Shown here piece after piece: positions 1-5,017 of a stretch of 5,017 nucleotides of DNA. Position 1 is the first letter of the stretch. The number at the start of each line of letters is the position of its first letter. Source of the stretch: DATFMH01 sp035267045. GTDB lineage: Bacteria; Bacteroidota; Rhodothermia; Balneolales; DATFMH01. The notes beneath the pieces were generated by a model that was not told the DNA's origin, made no database searches, and saw only the letters and a program-made list of their open reading frames with translations. The stretch spans positions 1-5,017 of the forward strand of contig DATFMH010000108.1 in the NCBI GenBank assembly GCA_035267045.1. Direction: 5' to 3'. Position numbers and translations under genes: made by a program.

Positions 1-891
1 AGCCAGGGAGATGGCATCGGCACCCGGTGTTTTCAGGAATGTGACGGTTAGTGCCGGCTGACCGTTAATACGCGTGTGGGATGTTGCCGGGTAATCTTTG
101 ATGGCGATATTGGCAATTTGTCCCAGGCGAATGCGTCCGGATGAATCGGGTAACTGTATCGGCAGCGATCGGATCCGGTCTAAATTCGTATAAACAGGAG
201 CACGGACAATACTGACCTGGTTCTGATTATTCTGTAGCCATCCCGCCGTTTGCCAGCTCATTCCAGTTCGGATTTGGTTCATGATCCGGTAAACTGACAG
301 TTTATATTGGCGGACAAAGTCGGGATTAAACGTAACCGTCAGCGCCGGGTTCTGAACCCCGTTCAATCGAATAGCAGCGATTCCCGGAAGTCCGGATAAC
401 GGCAGTTTGATATGCCGTTTAGCCCAATCCAGCAGATCGTACCGGTTCATTTTTCCGCTGAGCGAATAGGCCATGAATGTCCGGTTATTGGATAGCTGTT
501 GCGGGACCTGCTTCGTGATAGTAGGCGGTAGTACCGTAGGAGGAAGGGCCGTCTGCAACTGGTTGAGTTGTTCACGGAGCTCAATAATCCGATAATCGAC
601 CGGCGTCTGTTTCTCAAAATCAATCGTAATACTGCAATTTCCCTGGTTCGTGATCGATTGTATCTTCTTCACGCCCTTCAACCGGTGAGCAATATCCTCG
701 ACCTTCCGTGTTATATTCTGCTCAACCACTTCAGGTGATGTACTTCCCCAAAAATAATTCACCGTGATGGAGGGCAGTTCCGTATTCGGCGTCAATTCAA
801 CCGGGATGCGAACCCAGAAAAGCCAACCAAGAACACATACCAACGTATAGCACAAAGCCATAAAATACCGCCTGCGCAGCAGGGAAGACAT
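1..891 (-). CDS. RND efflux permease, N-terminal part (3' end beyond window)
   Basis: This is the first 297 residues of an inner-membrane RND-family (AcrB/MexB-like) proton-driven efflux permease. The frame is open from the ATG at 891-889 to the window edge. A basic start (MSSLLRRR) precedes one membrane helix at about residues 9-27. The periplasmic porter region follows, with family-typical stretches PVELTPNTELPSITV (30-44), a GSTSPEVVEQNITRKVED stretch (49-66), GVKKIQS (73-79) and LPPTVLPP (116-123). The last part, RIRLGQIANI (253-262) and RINGQPALTV (274-283), falls where AcrB residues of about 255-290 lie, so spacing is normal up to the break. The start was chosen because it sits just before the first helix, as in relatives. 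The leader has an A-rich run and no clear Shine-Dalgarno. The proton-relay aspartates of the fourth helix and all later helices are outside the window. The adaptor gene lies upstream across a 645-base repeat-filled gap. Family assignment is secure; substrate is unknown. Confidence 0.94.
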   Translation of the reverse strand, partial: MSSLLRRRYFMALCYTLVCVLGWLFWVRIPVELTPNTELPSITVNYFWGSTSPEVVEQNITRKVEDIAHRLKGVKKIQSITNQGNCSITIDFEKQTPVDYRIIELREQLNQLQTALPPTVLPPTITKQVPQQLSNNRTFMAYSLSGKMNRYDLLDWAKRHIKLPLSGLPGIAAIRLNGVQNPALTVTFNPDFVRQYKLSVYRIMNQIRTGMSWQTAGWLQNNQNQVSIVRAPVYTNLDRIRSLPIQLPDSSGRIRLGQIANIAIKDYPATSHTRINGQPALTVTFLKTPGADAISLA

Positions 892-930
892 GATGGTATG
901 TGAGTTTTTTTTTGGCAATTGATTTATGTT

Positions 931-970
931 TGAGCCACGGATTTTCGCGGATGGAAGCGGATTTAAGATG
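931..970. repeat. cggat repeat with exact 10-bp period
   Basis: The pentamer cggat occurs at 938-942, 948-952 and 958-962, exactly 10 bases apart, within a gccacggatt...gcggatt context. Similar degenerate cacggat-type units are, from general knowledge, scattered between genes in Bacteroidota genomes, so this is probably a fragment of a dispersed repeat and not a protein-binding array. It lies about 45-70 bases before the start codon of the second permease. Confidence 0.45.
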
Positions 971-1046
971 TAATTGGATTAGTGGTTTGGTATTTAAATT
1001 CTTATTTAGAAACAATTAGTAATAAAGGTGCACTATCATCGATCTC

Positions 1047-1173
1047 ACCCACCTTAATCCTCCCTAACAATAGGGAGGACATCTGTTTGTGCGTTTTGAA
1101 ATTGTTATATGTTAATTCATATTATTCCGTTCATTAAGACGCTCTCCCTAAGATAGGGAGAGATGGAGTGGGT
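1047..1173 (+). repeat. Paired-hairpin repeat, copy 1 (short form)
   Basis: The 127-base core runs from acccac (1047-1052) to gtgggt (1168-1173). The left hairpin has a perfect 9-bp stem, tcctcccta at 1058-1066 and tagggagga at 1071-1079, with a 4-base loop. The right hairpin has a perfect 9-bp stem, ctctcccta at 1142-1150 and tagggagag at 1154-1162, with a 3-base loop. The spacer is AT-rich and resembles that of copy 4 near its right end (gttaattc at 1111 onward, then aagac just before the right hairpin). After gtgggt, the flank gtgataa-gcgtg resembles that of copy 3. The strand given is only the orientation convention shared by all four copies. Confidence 0.85.
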
Positions 1174-1278
1174 GTGATAAGCGTGAATTAAGTACATGAG
1201 TTTATTCATAGGTATGTAATGTCATTTCAATTCCAGTTTTTATTGTGCTAATAAAATGCCTTCCGTTGGCACGAGCAC

Positions 1279-1492
1279 ACCCACCTTTATCCTCACTAAG
1301 TTATGGAGGACAATCACTTATGGTTTTTTACCGTTACCATTTTGTTTTGCTCTTCCATTATAAAAATTTGAAACGTATTGTTAATGTATTCCACAAAGCA
1401 AAACAAGCATTTGCGTTTTGACGATTCTTAGTAAGCTCTCTCCCTAGGATAGGGATAACTTGTCCCGAACACTTTCGGGAGTTGGAGAGGGT
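1279..1492 (+). repeat. Paired-hairpin repeat, copy 2 (long form, degenerate, with nested insertion)
   Basis: This copy has the same orientation as the others, from acccac (1279-1284) to a final gagggt ending at 1492. The left hairpin has decayed: tcctcacta against tatggagga leaves two mismatches in the stem. The spacer is about 60 bases longer than in copies 1 and 4 and aligns with that of copy 3, sharing for example accat-ttgttt, taaaaatt-ga, aaacaagca and gattcttag in the same order. The right hairpin starts normally (ctctcccta, then gataggga) but is split by about 23 extra bases carrying their own hairpin (1463-1480). The decay suggests this is the oldest copy in the window. Confidence 0.8.
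1463..1480. repeat. Small hairpin inserted in the right arm of repeat copy 2
   Basis: A 7-bp perfect stem, tcccgaa at 1463-1469 and ttcggga at 1474-1480, encloses a cact loop. Compared with the other three copies, it sits inside what should be the tagggagag side of the right hairpin. The tetramer ggga occurs on both sides of the extra segment (in gataggga before and ttcggga at its end), which would fit a short target duplication but could be chance. Palindromes around cccgaa...ttcggg are, from general knowledge, recurrent intergenic repeats in Bacteroidota. Confidence 0.6.
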
Positions 1493-1536
1493 AAGAAAAC
1501 GTAGATTAAGCTTATAAAACCCTTCATTTCAAATCA

Positions 1537-2640
1537 CTAATCTTCCATCTCCACCTTCACTTTCTGTTTATGACTTAGTGTAAAATGCCGGTCAACAGCC
1601 ACCGTATCGCCGGGTTTTAGCTGGGGATTGTTTATGATGGCCCATTGGTTGTTCATGGCTATGGGTTTGACAAATACCCAGTCTACTTCGTCACCATCCA
1701 GCTTGAATACGAGGTAACGGTTTTCGCGTCGTAAAAGGGCGGCATGGGGGACTCGCACTTTTCCGTGGTAAGTGGCAATGGTAATGCGACCGGAGACGGT
1801 CATACCATTCAACAGTTTTCGATCAGGGTTGTTAAAACGTGCGATAACCTGGCCGGTTTTGGTCTGCTGGTTGATGGTCGGGGACAGGTTGATGATCGTT
1901 CCGACCATGCCGCTGTCACCCGGATCCGTCAATGTTACCTTTTGTCCGACTTTAATGGAGTTGAAATTATTTTCCAGGACTTCAAAACGAACTTTAACAC
2001 TCGATATATTCACCAGGTCTCCAAGGGTTGTCCCTGCAGAGATGAATTGACCCGGGCTGTAATCTTTCGGAACATACAGGTAACCCGAAAAAGGAGCATT
2101 CACGTTCGTATAACTAAGATTCAACTCCGCTTTTTGCAGATCGAGCTTTGCCTGACTCAATCCCGTTTCATTTTGCAGCATGCTGTCATCATATTTCGTC
2201 CCCATCCTGGAATGTTTCCGGATGATATAATCAGCCTTCTTCTTTTGAACCTCATTTTCAGCCTGTGTAACAGCTAGTTTCCACTCATGATCATTCAGTG
2301 TTAAAAGCGTATCACCTTTTTTAACAAATTCGCCATCATTCAGATAATCATGCCGTATATACCCGCTTATTTTCGTTTGTATGGTAATCCTTTCAAGAGG
2401 ATGAACGATGCCCTGTGCTTCAATAAACTTATGGATAGGTGCGTTATCCGTCTTTTCAAAAATAACAACAGGCCGAATGACTACAGAAGAATCTGCAGTA
2501 TTTGAAGACTTATCCTTACTCTGAGTCTGGCCACTGCATGAATTGAGTAGTATCGCCATAGTTACTCCACAGATTACCAGGTATAGAAATAACGGTAGAT
2601 GATAACCTGAAGGTGGTGTTTTTGTGATATTATCGTTCAT
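1537..2640 (-). CDS. RND efflux periplasmic adaptor (HlyD/AcrA family), lipoprotein
   Basis: This complete 367-residue membrane fusion protein links an inner-membrane RND permease to an outer-membrane channel in the periplasm. Residues 14-34 form a hydrophobic signal peptide ending in a lipobox, LLNSC, so C35 is the predicted lipidated N-terminus of the mature protein. The first half of the lipoyl-like barrel-sandwich is at about 83-116 (ISGYIRHDYLNDGEFVKKGD within it). A short alpha-helical hairpin spans about 117-173, rich in charged and heptad-like residues. The second lipoyl half is at about 175-211, with the hallmark VNAPFSGYL at 180-188. A beta-barrel follows at about 213-290 and a membrane-proximal domain at about 293-367 (VPHAALLR at 297-304). 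Length is normal for the family. The ATG at 2640 gives a full signal peptide; there is only a weak AGAG upstream. It lies between two permease genes, so pairing with either is possible. A metal-binding or other substrate-specific extension is not seen. Confidence 0.95.
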   Translation of the reverse strand: MNDNITKTPPSGYHLPLFLYLVICGVTMAILLNSCSGQTQSKDKSSNTADSSVVIRPVVIFEKTDNAPIHKFIEAQGIVHPLERITIQTKISGYIRHDYLNDGEFVKKGDTLLTLNDHEWKLAVTQAENEVQKKKADYIIRKHSRMGTKYDDSMLQNETGLSQAKLDLQKAELNLSYTNVNAPFSGYLYVPKDYSPGQFISAGTTLGDLVNISSVKVRFEVLENNFNSIKVGQKVTLTDPGDSGMVGTIINLSPTINQQTKTGQVIARFNNPDRKLLNGMTVSGRITIATYHGKVRVPHAALLRRENRYLVFKLDGDEVDWVFVKPIAMNNQWAIINNPQLKPGDTVAVDRHFTLSHKQKVKVEMED

Positions 2641-2981
2641 CGTAAAGCTCTTTATAATAATTGGTTAGTTGATATATAATAATAAGTTTCGAGGAAATCT
2701 TGGGTTTTGACGTTTTTTTGCAAATGGCTTACCCACCTTAATCCTCCCTAACTTAGGGAGGACAATCGTTTAGGGACTTTATAACGTAACCATATTGTTT
2801 AACTCTACTACTTTTAAAAATTGATACATTTTTAGAACTCGTTAAGTAAAACAAGCAAATATCGTTATCGTGATTCTTAGCAAACACTCTCCCTAAGATA
2901 GGGAGAGCTGGAGTGGGTGTGATAAACGTTGATTAAACTCATGAGTGAATTCATTCACTAAAAAAAACTCAAAAATAACTC
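2641..2981. other. 341-base intergenic region between DUF559 gene and adaptor gene
   Basis: The gap holds repeat copy 3 (2731-2918) and a small palindrome, agtgaa at 2944-2949 with ttcact at 2954-2959, next to a run of A on the plus strand. On the coding strand the matching T run comes before the palindrome, so it does not have the order of an intrinsic terminator for the DUF559 gene. The 90 bases just before the adaptor start (2641-2730) are very AT-rich and could hold a promoter, but no convincing Bacteroidota-type -33/-7 pair was identified. No coding potential is seen. Confidence 0.65.
2731..2918 (+). repeat. Paired-hairpin repeat, copy 3 (long form, intact)
   Basis: The 188-base core runs from acccac (2731-2736) to gtgggt (2913-2918). 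The left stem is tcctcccta at 2742-2750 with tagggagga at 2754-2762 and a 3-base loop. The right stem is ctctcccta at 2887-2895 with tagggagag at 2899-2907 and a 3-base loop. Both 9-bp stems are perfect. The long spacer matches that of copy 2 in order and wording. The flank after gtgggt (gtgataaacgttgattaa) resembles that of copy 1. This copy lies 63 bases past the DUF559 stop codon, in the direction of that gene's transcription. Confidence 0.88.
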
Positions 2982-3353
2982 TCATACTCTCTCCAAGGCA
3001 TTAATTATATATCGTTTAACAAATTCCAAATCATCTAACTCCTCATTTTTAATTCGTATGGTATTTATTTCCATTTTTTCCAGGACAAGATCCCTTTGAT
3101 TATCATAATATTCCTGTTTTCTGTGATACCCACCATCTAATTCGATTACTAGTTTTTTTTGTGCACCATAAAAATCCGCAATAAAGAAGACGTATTTAGT
3201 CTGTTCTTGTTTATAGACTATAGGATATTGACGTAAAAATTTATATCCATTCATTCTTCGTTTGCGAAGTAGATCCCAAATCACGATTTCCTCAAGTGTT
3301 GGATTTTTGCGTAAATCCCGTGCCAGATTTCTTATGGATTCCAGATTTTTCAT
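2982..3353 (-). CDS. DUF559 family protein with Vsr/PD-(D/E)XK endonuclease fold
   Basis: This complete 123-residue soluble protein belongs to the DUF559 family, related to very-short-patch-repair (Vsr) endonucleases of the PD-(D/E)XK fold. The family layout is visible: ARDLRKNPTLEEIVIWDLLR (11-30) with an acidic pair at E21-E22, GYKFLRQYPI (36-45), FFIADFY (56-62) with candidate active-site D60, LVIELDGGYH (68-77) with E71, D73 and H77, and the closing strand INTIRIKNEEL (96-106). The acidic residues expected for metal-dependent cleavage are therefore present, so the protein may be active, although DNA cleavage by such stand-alone members is not established here. The ATG at 3353 is preceded by AGGA with a 5-base spacing. 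Two lines counted by hand inside the gene gave about 28% GC, against about 47-60% in two lines of the neighbouring permease. It lies between repeat copies 3 and 4 and interrupts the efflux cluster, which suggests later arrival. It has no obvious role in efflux. Confidence 0.9.
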   Translation of the reverse strand: MKNLESIRNLARDLRKNPTLEEIVIWDLLRKRRMNGYKFLRQYPIVYKQEQTKYVFFIADFYGAQKKLVIELDGGYHRKQEYYDNQRDLVLEKMEINTIRIKNEELDDLEFVKRYIINALERV

Positions 3354-3358
3354 GATGT

Positions 3359-3362
3359 TCCT
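3359..3362 (-). promoter_or_regulatory. Shine-Dalgarno-like AGGA before the DUF559 gene
   Basis: On the minus strand the sequence reads acAGGAacatcATG, leaving 5 bases between AGGA and the start codon. It supports the ATG at 3353 as the true start. The other two starts in the window have no comparably good ribosome binding site, which fits a different origin for this gene, though a four-base match is weak evidence. Confidence 0.5.
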
Positions 3363-3468
3363 GTTTAATCATTTTGAATTGGGATTATTCATTTATTTTA
3401 ATTTCACTTCATTTATGGATGCTGATCATTTCAAAAAATGTTGAGAAACTAATATTATAAATAAACTC

Positions 3469-3632
3469 ATGGGCTCGTTCTTACCCACCTTGATCCTCCC
3501 TAACATTAGGGAGGACAACTTCCAGAACATTTTTAAATAAATCGACGTTAATTCCTATTTCCAACATGCAAAAGACACTCTCCCTATGATAGGGAGAGCT
3601 GGAGTGGGTAAGAAAACGTTATTTAAGCCCAT
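3469..3632 (+). repeat. Paired-hairpin repeat, copy 4 (short form) with extended inverted ends
   Basis: The 127-base core (3483-3609) is the same length as copy 1. The left stem is tcctcccta at 3494-3502 with tagggagga at 3507-3515. The right stem is ctctcccta at 3578-3586 with tagggagag at 3590-3598. Inverted similarity continues beyond the core: cgttcttacccac on the left mirrors gtgggtaagaaaacg on the right apart from two extra bases, and atgggct (3469-3475) mirrors agcccat (3626-3632). This copy therefore gives the best view of the element's full boundaries, about 164 bases. It lies upstream of the DUF559 gene in that gene's direction of transcription. Confidence 0.85.
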
Positions 3633-3646
3633 AAACGATTCCCCCC

Positions 3647-3679
3647 AGACCTGTCAGGTTTCCAAAACCTGACAGGTCT
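3647..3679. repeat. 15-bp perfect palindrome, dispersed-repeat type
   Basis: The arm agacctgtcaggttt (3647-3661) is the exact reverse complement of aaacctgacaggtct (3665-3679), with a 3-base loop. It starts 24 bases after the stop codon of the first permease, so it would form a strong hairpin at the end of that message. It lacks the U tract of an intrinsic terminator: on the coding strand it is followed by six G. Palindromes built on acctgtcaggt are, from general knowledge, widespread between genes in Bacteroidota, so it is best read as a dispersed repeat that may also protect or end the transcript. Confidence 0.75.
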
Positions 3680-3703
3680 TCTCTATTTCAAAGATCTTAT
3701 CAT

Positions 3704-5017
3704 TCATTCACCATCAACCATCTCCGGCTTTCCCAACAACCGTTCTCTAAATCGCTGCACCCATAAAAATATCAACGGGATCAAAAACAATGTTAACAGA
3801 GTGGAGGAGATCATGCCTCCCATCAATGAGACGCCGAGTGACTGACGGTAAGCATACCCTTCGCCCCAGGGGATGGTCATGGGGAGTAAACCGAGGACGG
3901 TGGTTAAGGTGGTCATGACGACCGACCGGAACCGATGCTCGCCTGCTTTGGTGATGGCTTCCCATAGGTTGCCGAATCGTTCATAATATCGTTTCATGAA
4001 ATCGACTTTGAGGATCGCGTCATTGACGGCTATGCCGGTCAGGACAAGTAATCCTAAGAAGGAGAATATATTCAGGCCCAAACCAAACGTCCACAACAGC
4101 AGGATAGAGCCGATCCAGGCAAACGGGATGGAAAAAAGGATAATGAACGGGTAGAGCAGGCTTTCGAACTGGGAGGCCAGGATGATGAAGATGATGACGA
4201 CGCTGAGTAACAAAAGCCAGCCAAGATGCAGAAAGAGTTGTTGCAGCTGCAGGGCCAGGCCAGAGGGGATGATGCGGATACCGTTGTTATGAATAAATTG
4301 CTGGATGAAAGACCGGTATTCTTTCCGGTGTAGCCACCAATCTATCAGACTCACATTGGTGGCATATGTCAGCACGGGTGTCTGATTGATCCTGGAGAGC
4401 TGTTCCGGTTGATCGATTTTTTGGACTTTGGCAACGTCTTGCAATGGGATCATCCTGCCGTTGGAGGGGATGGCCAGGTTAGCCAGTTGCGTGTAATGTC
4501 CGTGTTTGGAGAACAAACGGACCTGAATCTCATCCTGGTCGTGATCCCATTCGGTAACTTCATTTCCAGCCGACAGACTTTGCAAATAGTTGATTACCTG
4601 GTTTTCGGTGATTCCCAGGTCGAGAAGCGCACCGTTATTGAAAGTGATCGACCAAATCTGCTGTTTTCTGCCGTGGACGACTTTCATCTTCCAGTCCGGA
4701 TACTGTTTTTGTATTTGCCGGTCAAATTTTTGAGAGAGATTCACACTGTGATTCCGGTTGTTGCCGACAAATTCGATTTTAAGCGGTGTCGTATCAAAAT
4801 TGAGCAGTGTGCGAAACGGTGAATTGGTTTGCAGTGGCAGGATGGTCCACTTGGGATGTCGTGTTTCCCATGTGGCCAGGACATCACGTATGCGTTGTGT
4901 CTGTTTGGCATTTGTTGTCGGTATTTCAATCCGGAACCGGTTCAGGCTTTCTTCGGATAATTCGGCAAGATTTGTTTGATCAGTGTAGCCCCCCAGAGAT
5001 AAGACGTTCTGTGTATG
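3704..5017 (-). CDS. RND efflux permease, C-terminal part (5' end beyond window)
   Basis: This is the last 437 residues of an inner-membrane RND permease, open from the window edge to a TGA at 3706-3704. The first 260 or so residues are periplasmic porter/docking sequence (for example TPLKIEFVG, then GRMIPLQDVAKV). Five membrane helices follow, matching helices 8-12 of AcrB: about residues 265-281, 287-307, 315-334, 364-382 and 394-419, counted from the window edge. Family landmarks are LASQFESLLYPFIILFSIPFA (loop between helices 8 and 9, written here across its conserved QFES core), GIAVNDAILKVDF in helix 10, and FRSVVMTTLTTVLGLLP leading helix 11. The C-terminus ends shortly after helix 12, as usual. 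A GTG near 4744 is not the start, because the frame continues upstream with family-like sequence. The gene precedes the adaptor but is separated from it by the DUF559 gene and repeats. Substrate is unknown. Confidence 0.93.
   Translation of the reverse strand, partial: HTQNVLSLGGYTDQTNLAELSEESLNRFRIEIPTTNAKQTQRIRDVLATWETRHPKWTILPLQTNSPFRTLLNFDTTPLKIEFVGNNRNHSVNLSQKFDRQIQKQYPDWKMKVVHGRKQQIWSITFNNGALLDLGITENQVINYLQSLSAGNEVTEWDHDQDEIQVRLFSKHGHYTQLANLAIPSNGRMIPLQDVAKVQKIDQPEQLSRINQTPVLTYATNVSLIDWWLHRKEYRSFIQQFIHNNGIRIIPSGLALQLQQLFLHLGWLLLLSVVIIFIILASQFESLLYPFIILFSIPFAWIGSILLLWTFGLGLNIFSFLGLLVLTGIAVNDAILKVDFMKRYYERFGNLWEAITKAGEHRFRSVVMTTLTTVLGLLPMTIPWGEGYAYRQSLGVSLMGGMISSTLLTLFLIPLIFLWVQRFRERLLGKPEMVDGE

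Larger units (their letters stand above)
892..1536. other. 645-base intergenic region packed with repeats
   Basis: This gap separates the adaptor stop codon (1537) from the start of the second permease (891). I see no credible gene in it on either strand. It holds a 9-base T run at 905-913 (A run on the coding strand, 14-22 bases before the permease start), a three-fold cggat repeat (938-962), and two copies of the paired-hairpin element (1047-1173 and 1279-1492), about 105 bases apart. Base composition is clearly more AT-rich than the pump genes. The gap is unusually long for genes expected to be co-transcribed, which suggests growth by repeat insertion. No promoter could be assigned with confidence. 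Confidence 0.7.
3354..3703. other. 350-base intergenic region between first permease and DUF559 gene
   Basis: In transcription order the gap contains a 15-bp palindrome (3647-3679), repeat copy 4 with extended inverted ends (3469-3632), and about 115 bases of very AT-rich sequence (3354-3468) before the DUF559 start. That AT-rich stretch is the likeliest place for a separate DUF559 promoter, but no clear promoter motif was found. A plus-strand open frame of 60 codons overlaps here and looks like chance. Confidence 0.65.

Noticed and set aside
797..1015. 72-codon minus-strand open frame
   Set aside because: It overlaps the start of the second permease in another frame, has no family-like sequence, and runs through repeat-rich DNA.
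1744..2277. 177-codon plus-strand open frame
   Set aside because: It lies wholly opposite the well-supported adaptor gene and shows no recognisable domain.
2944..2967. Intrinsic terminator after the DUF559 gene
   Set aside because: On the gene's strand the T run precedes the 6-bp palindrome instead of following it, and the stem is weak and AT-rich.
3262..3444. 60-codon plus-strand open frame with a hydrophobic middle
   Set aside because: It overlaps the start of the DUF559 gene; the Phe-rich hydrophobic look comes from AT-rich DNA and there is no ribosome binding site or homology cue.
1047..3632. CRISPR array
   Set aside because: The repeats are internally paired, over 120 bases long, separated by whole genes and not by uniform short spacers, and no cas gene is present.
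2731..3632. Classical insertion sequence with transposase
   Set aside because: No DDE, HUH or serine/tyrosine recombinase domain is encoded; the flanking repeats are direct copies, and no target-site duplication could be identified.
4742..4744. GTG as the start of a 346-residue permease
   Set aside because: The same frame stays open to the window edge and the extra 91 residues read as normal RND porter sequence, so the gene is simply cut by the window.
4409..4822. 137-codon plus-strand open frame
   Set aside because: It is antisense to the first permease, whose reading frame is strongly supported; its protein looks like shadow sequence.

Overview
The window most likely comes from a member of the Bacteroidota. 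The evidence is the type of RND efflux genes, A-rich translation starts mostly without Shine-Dalgarno sequences, a lipoprotein-type adaptor, and short palindromic repeats of a kind common between genes in that phylum. The assignment is inferred from style, not from a marker gene. All four supported protein genes lie on the minus strand, so the transcription order runs from position 5017 down to position 1.

In transcription order the layout is: (1) the C-terminal 437 residues of an RND efflux permease (5017 to 3704, start outside the window); (2) a 350-base gap with a 15-bp perfect palindrome and one copy of a paired-hairpin repeat; (3) a small AT-rich gene for a DUF559 endonuclease-fold protein (3353 to 2982); (4) a 341-base gap with a second copy of the repeat; (5) a complete HlyD/AcrA-type periplasmic adaptor lipoprotein (2640 to 1537); (6) a 645-base gap with two more copies, one carrying a nested hairpin insertion, plus a 10-bp-periodic cggat repeat; (7) the N-terminal 297 residues of a second RND permease (891 to 1, end outside the window).

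The three efflux genes probably form one cluster that builds an inner-membrane pump (permease) and its periplasmic adaptor. An outer-membrane TolC-like channel would be expected outside the window. The adaptor sits between two permease genes, so it could serve one or both. No substrate can be read from the sequence.

The unusual part is the set of gaps. Each of the three intergenic gaps holds at least one copy of the same element: a left hairpin with stem tcctcccta/tagggagga, a spacer, and a right hairpin with stem ctctcccta/tagggagag, bounded by acccac and gtgggt. All four copies point the same way. The DUF559 gene lies between two of them and has a much lower GC content than the pump genes. 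A reasonable hypothesis is that this nuclease-like gene and the repeats form a small mobile or repeat-spreading unit, comparable in logic to REP sequences and their RAYT transposases. That is inference and is not shown by this window alone.
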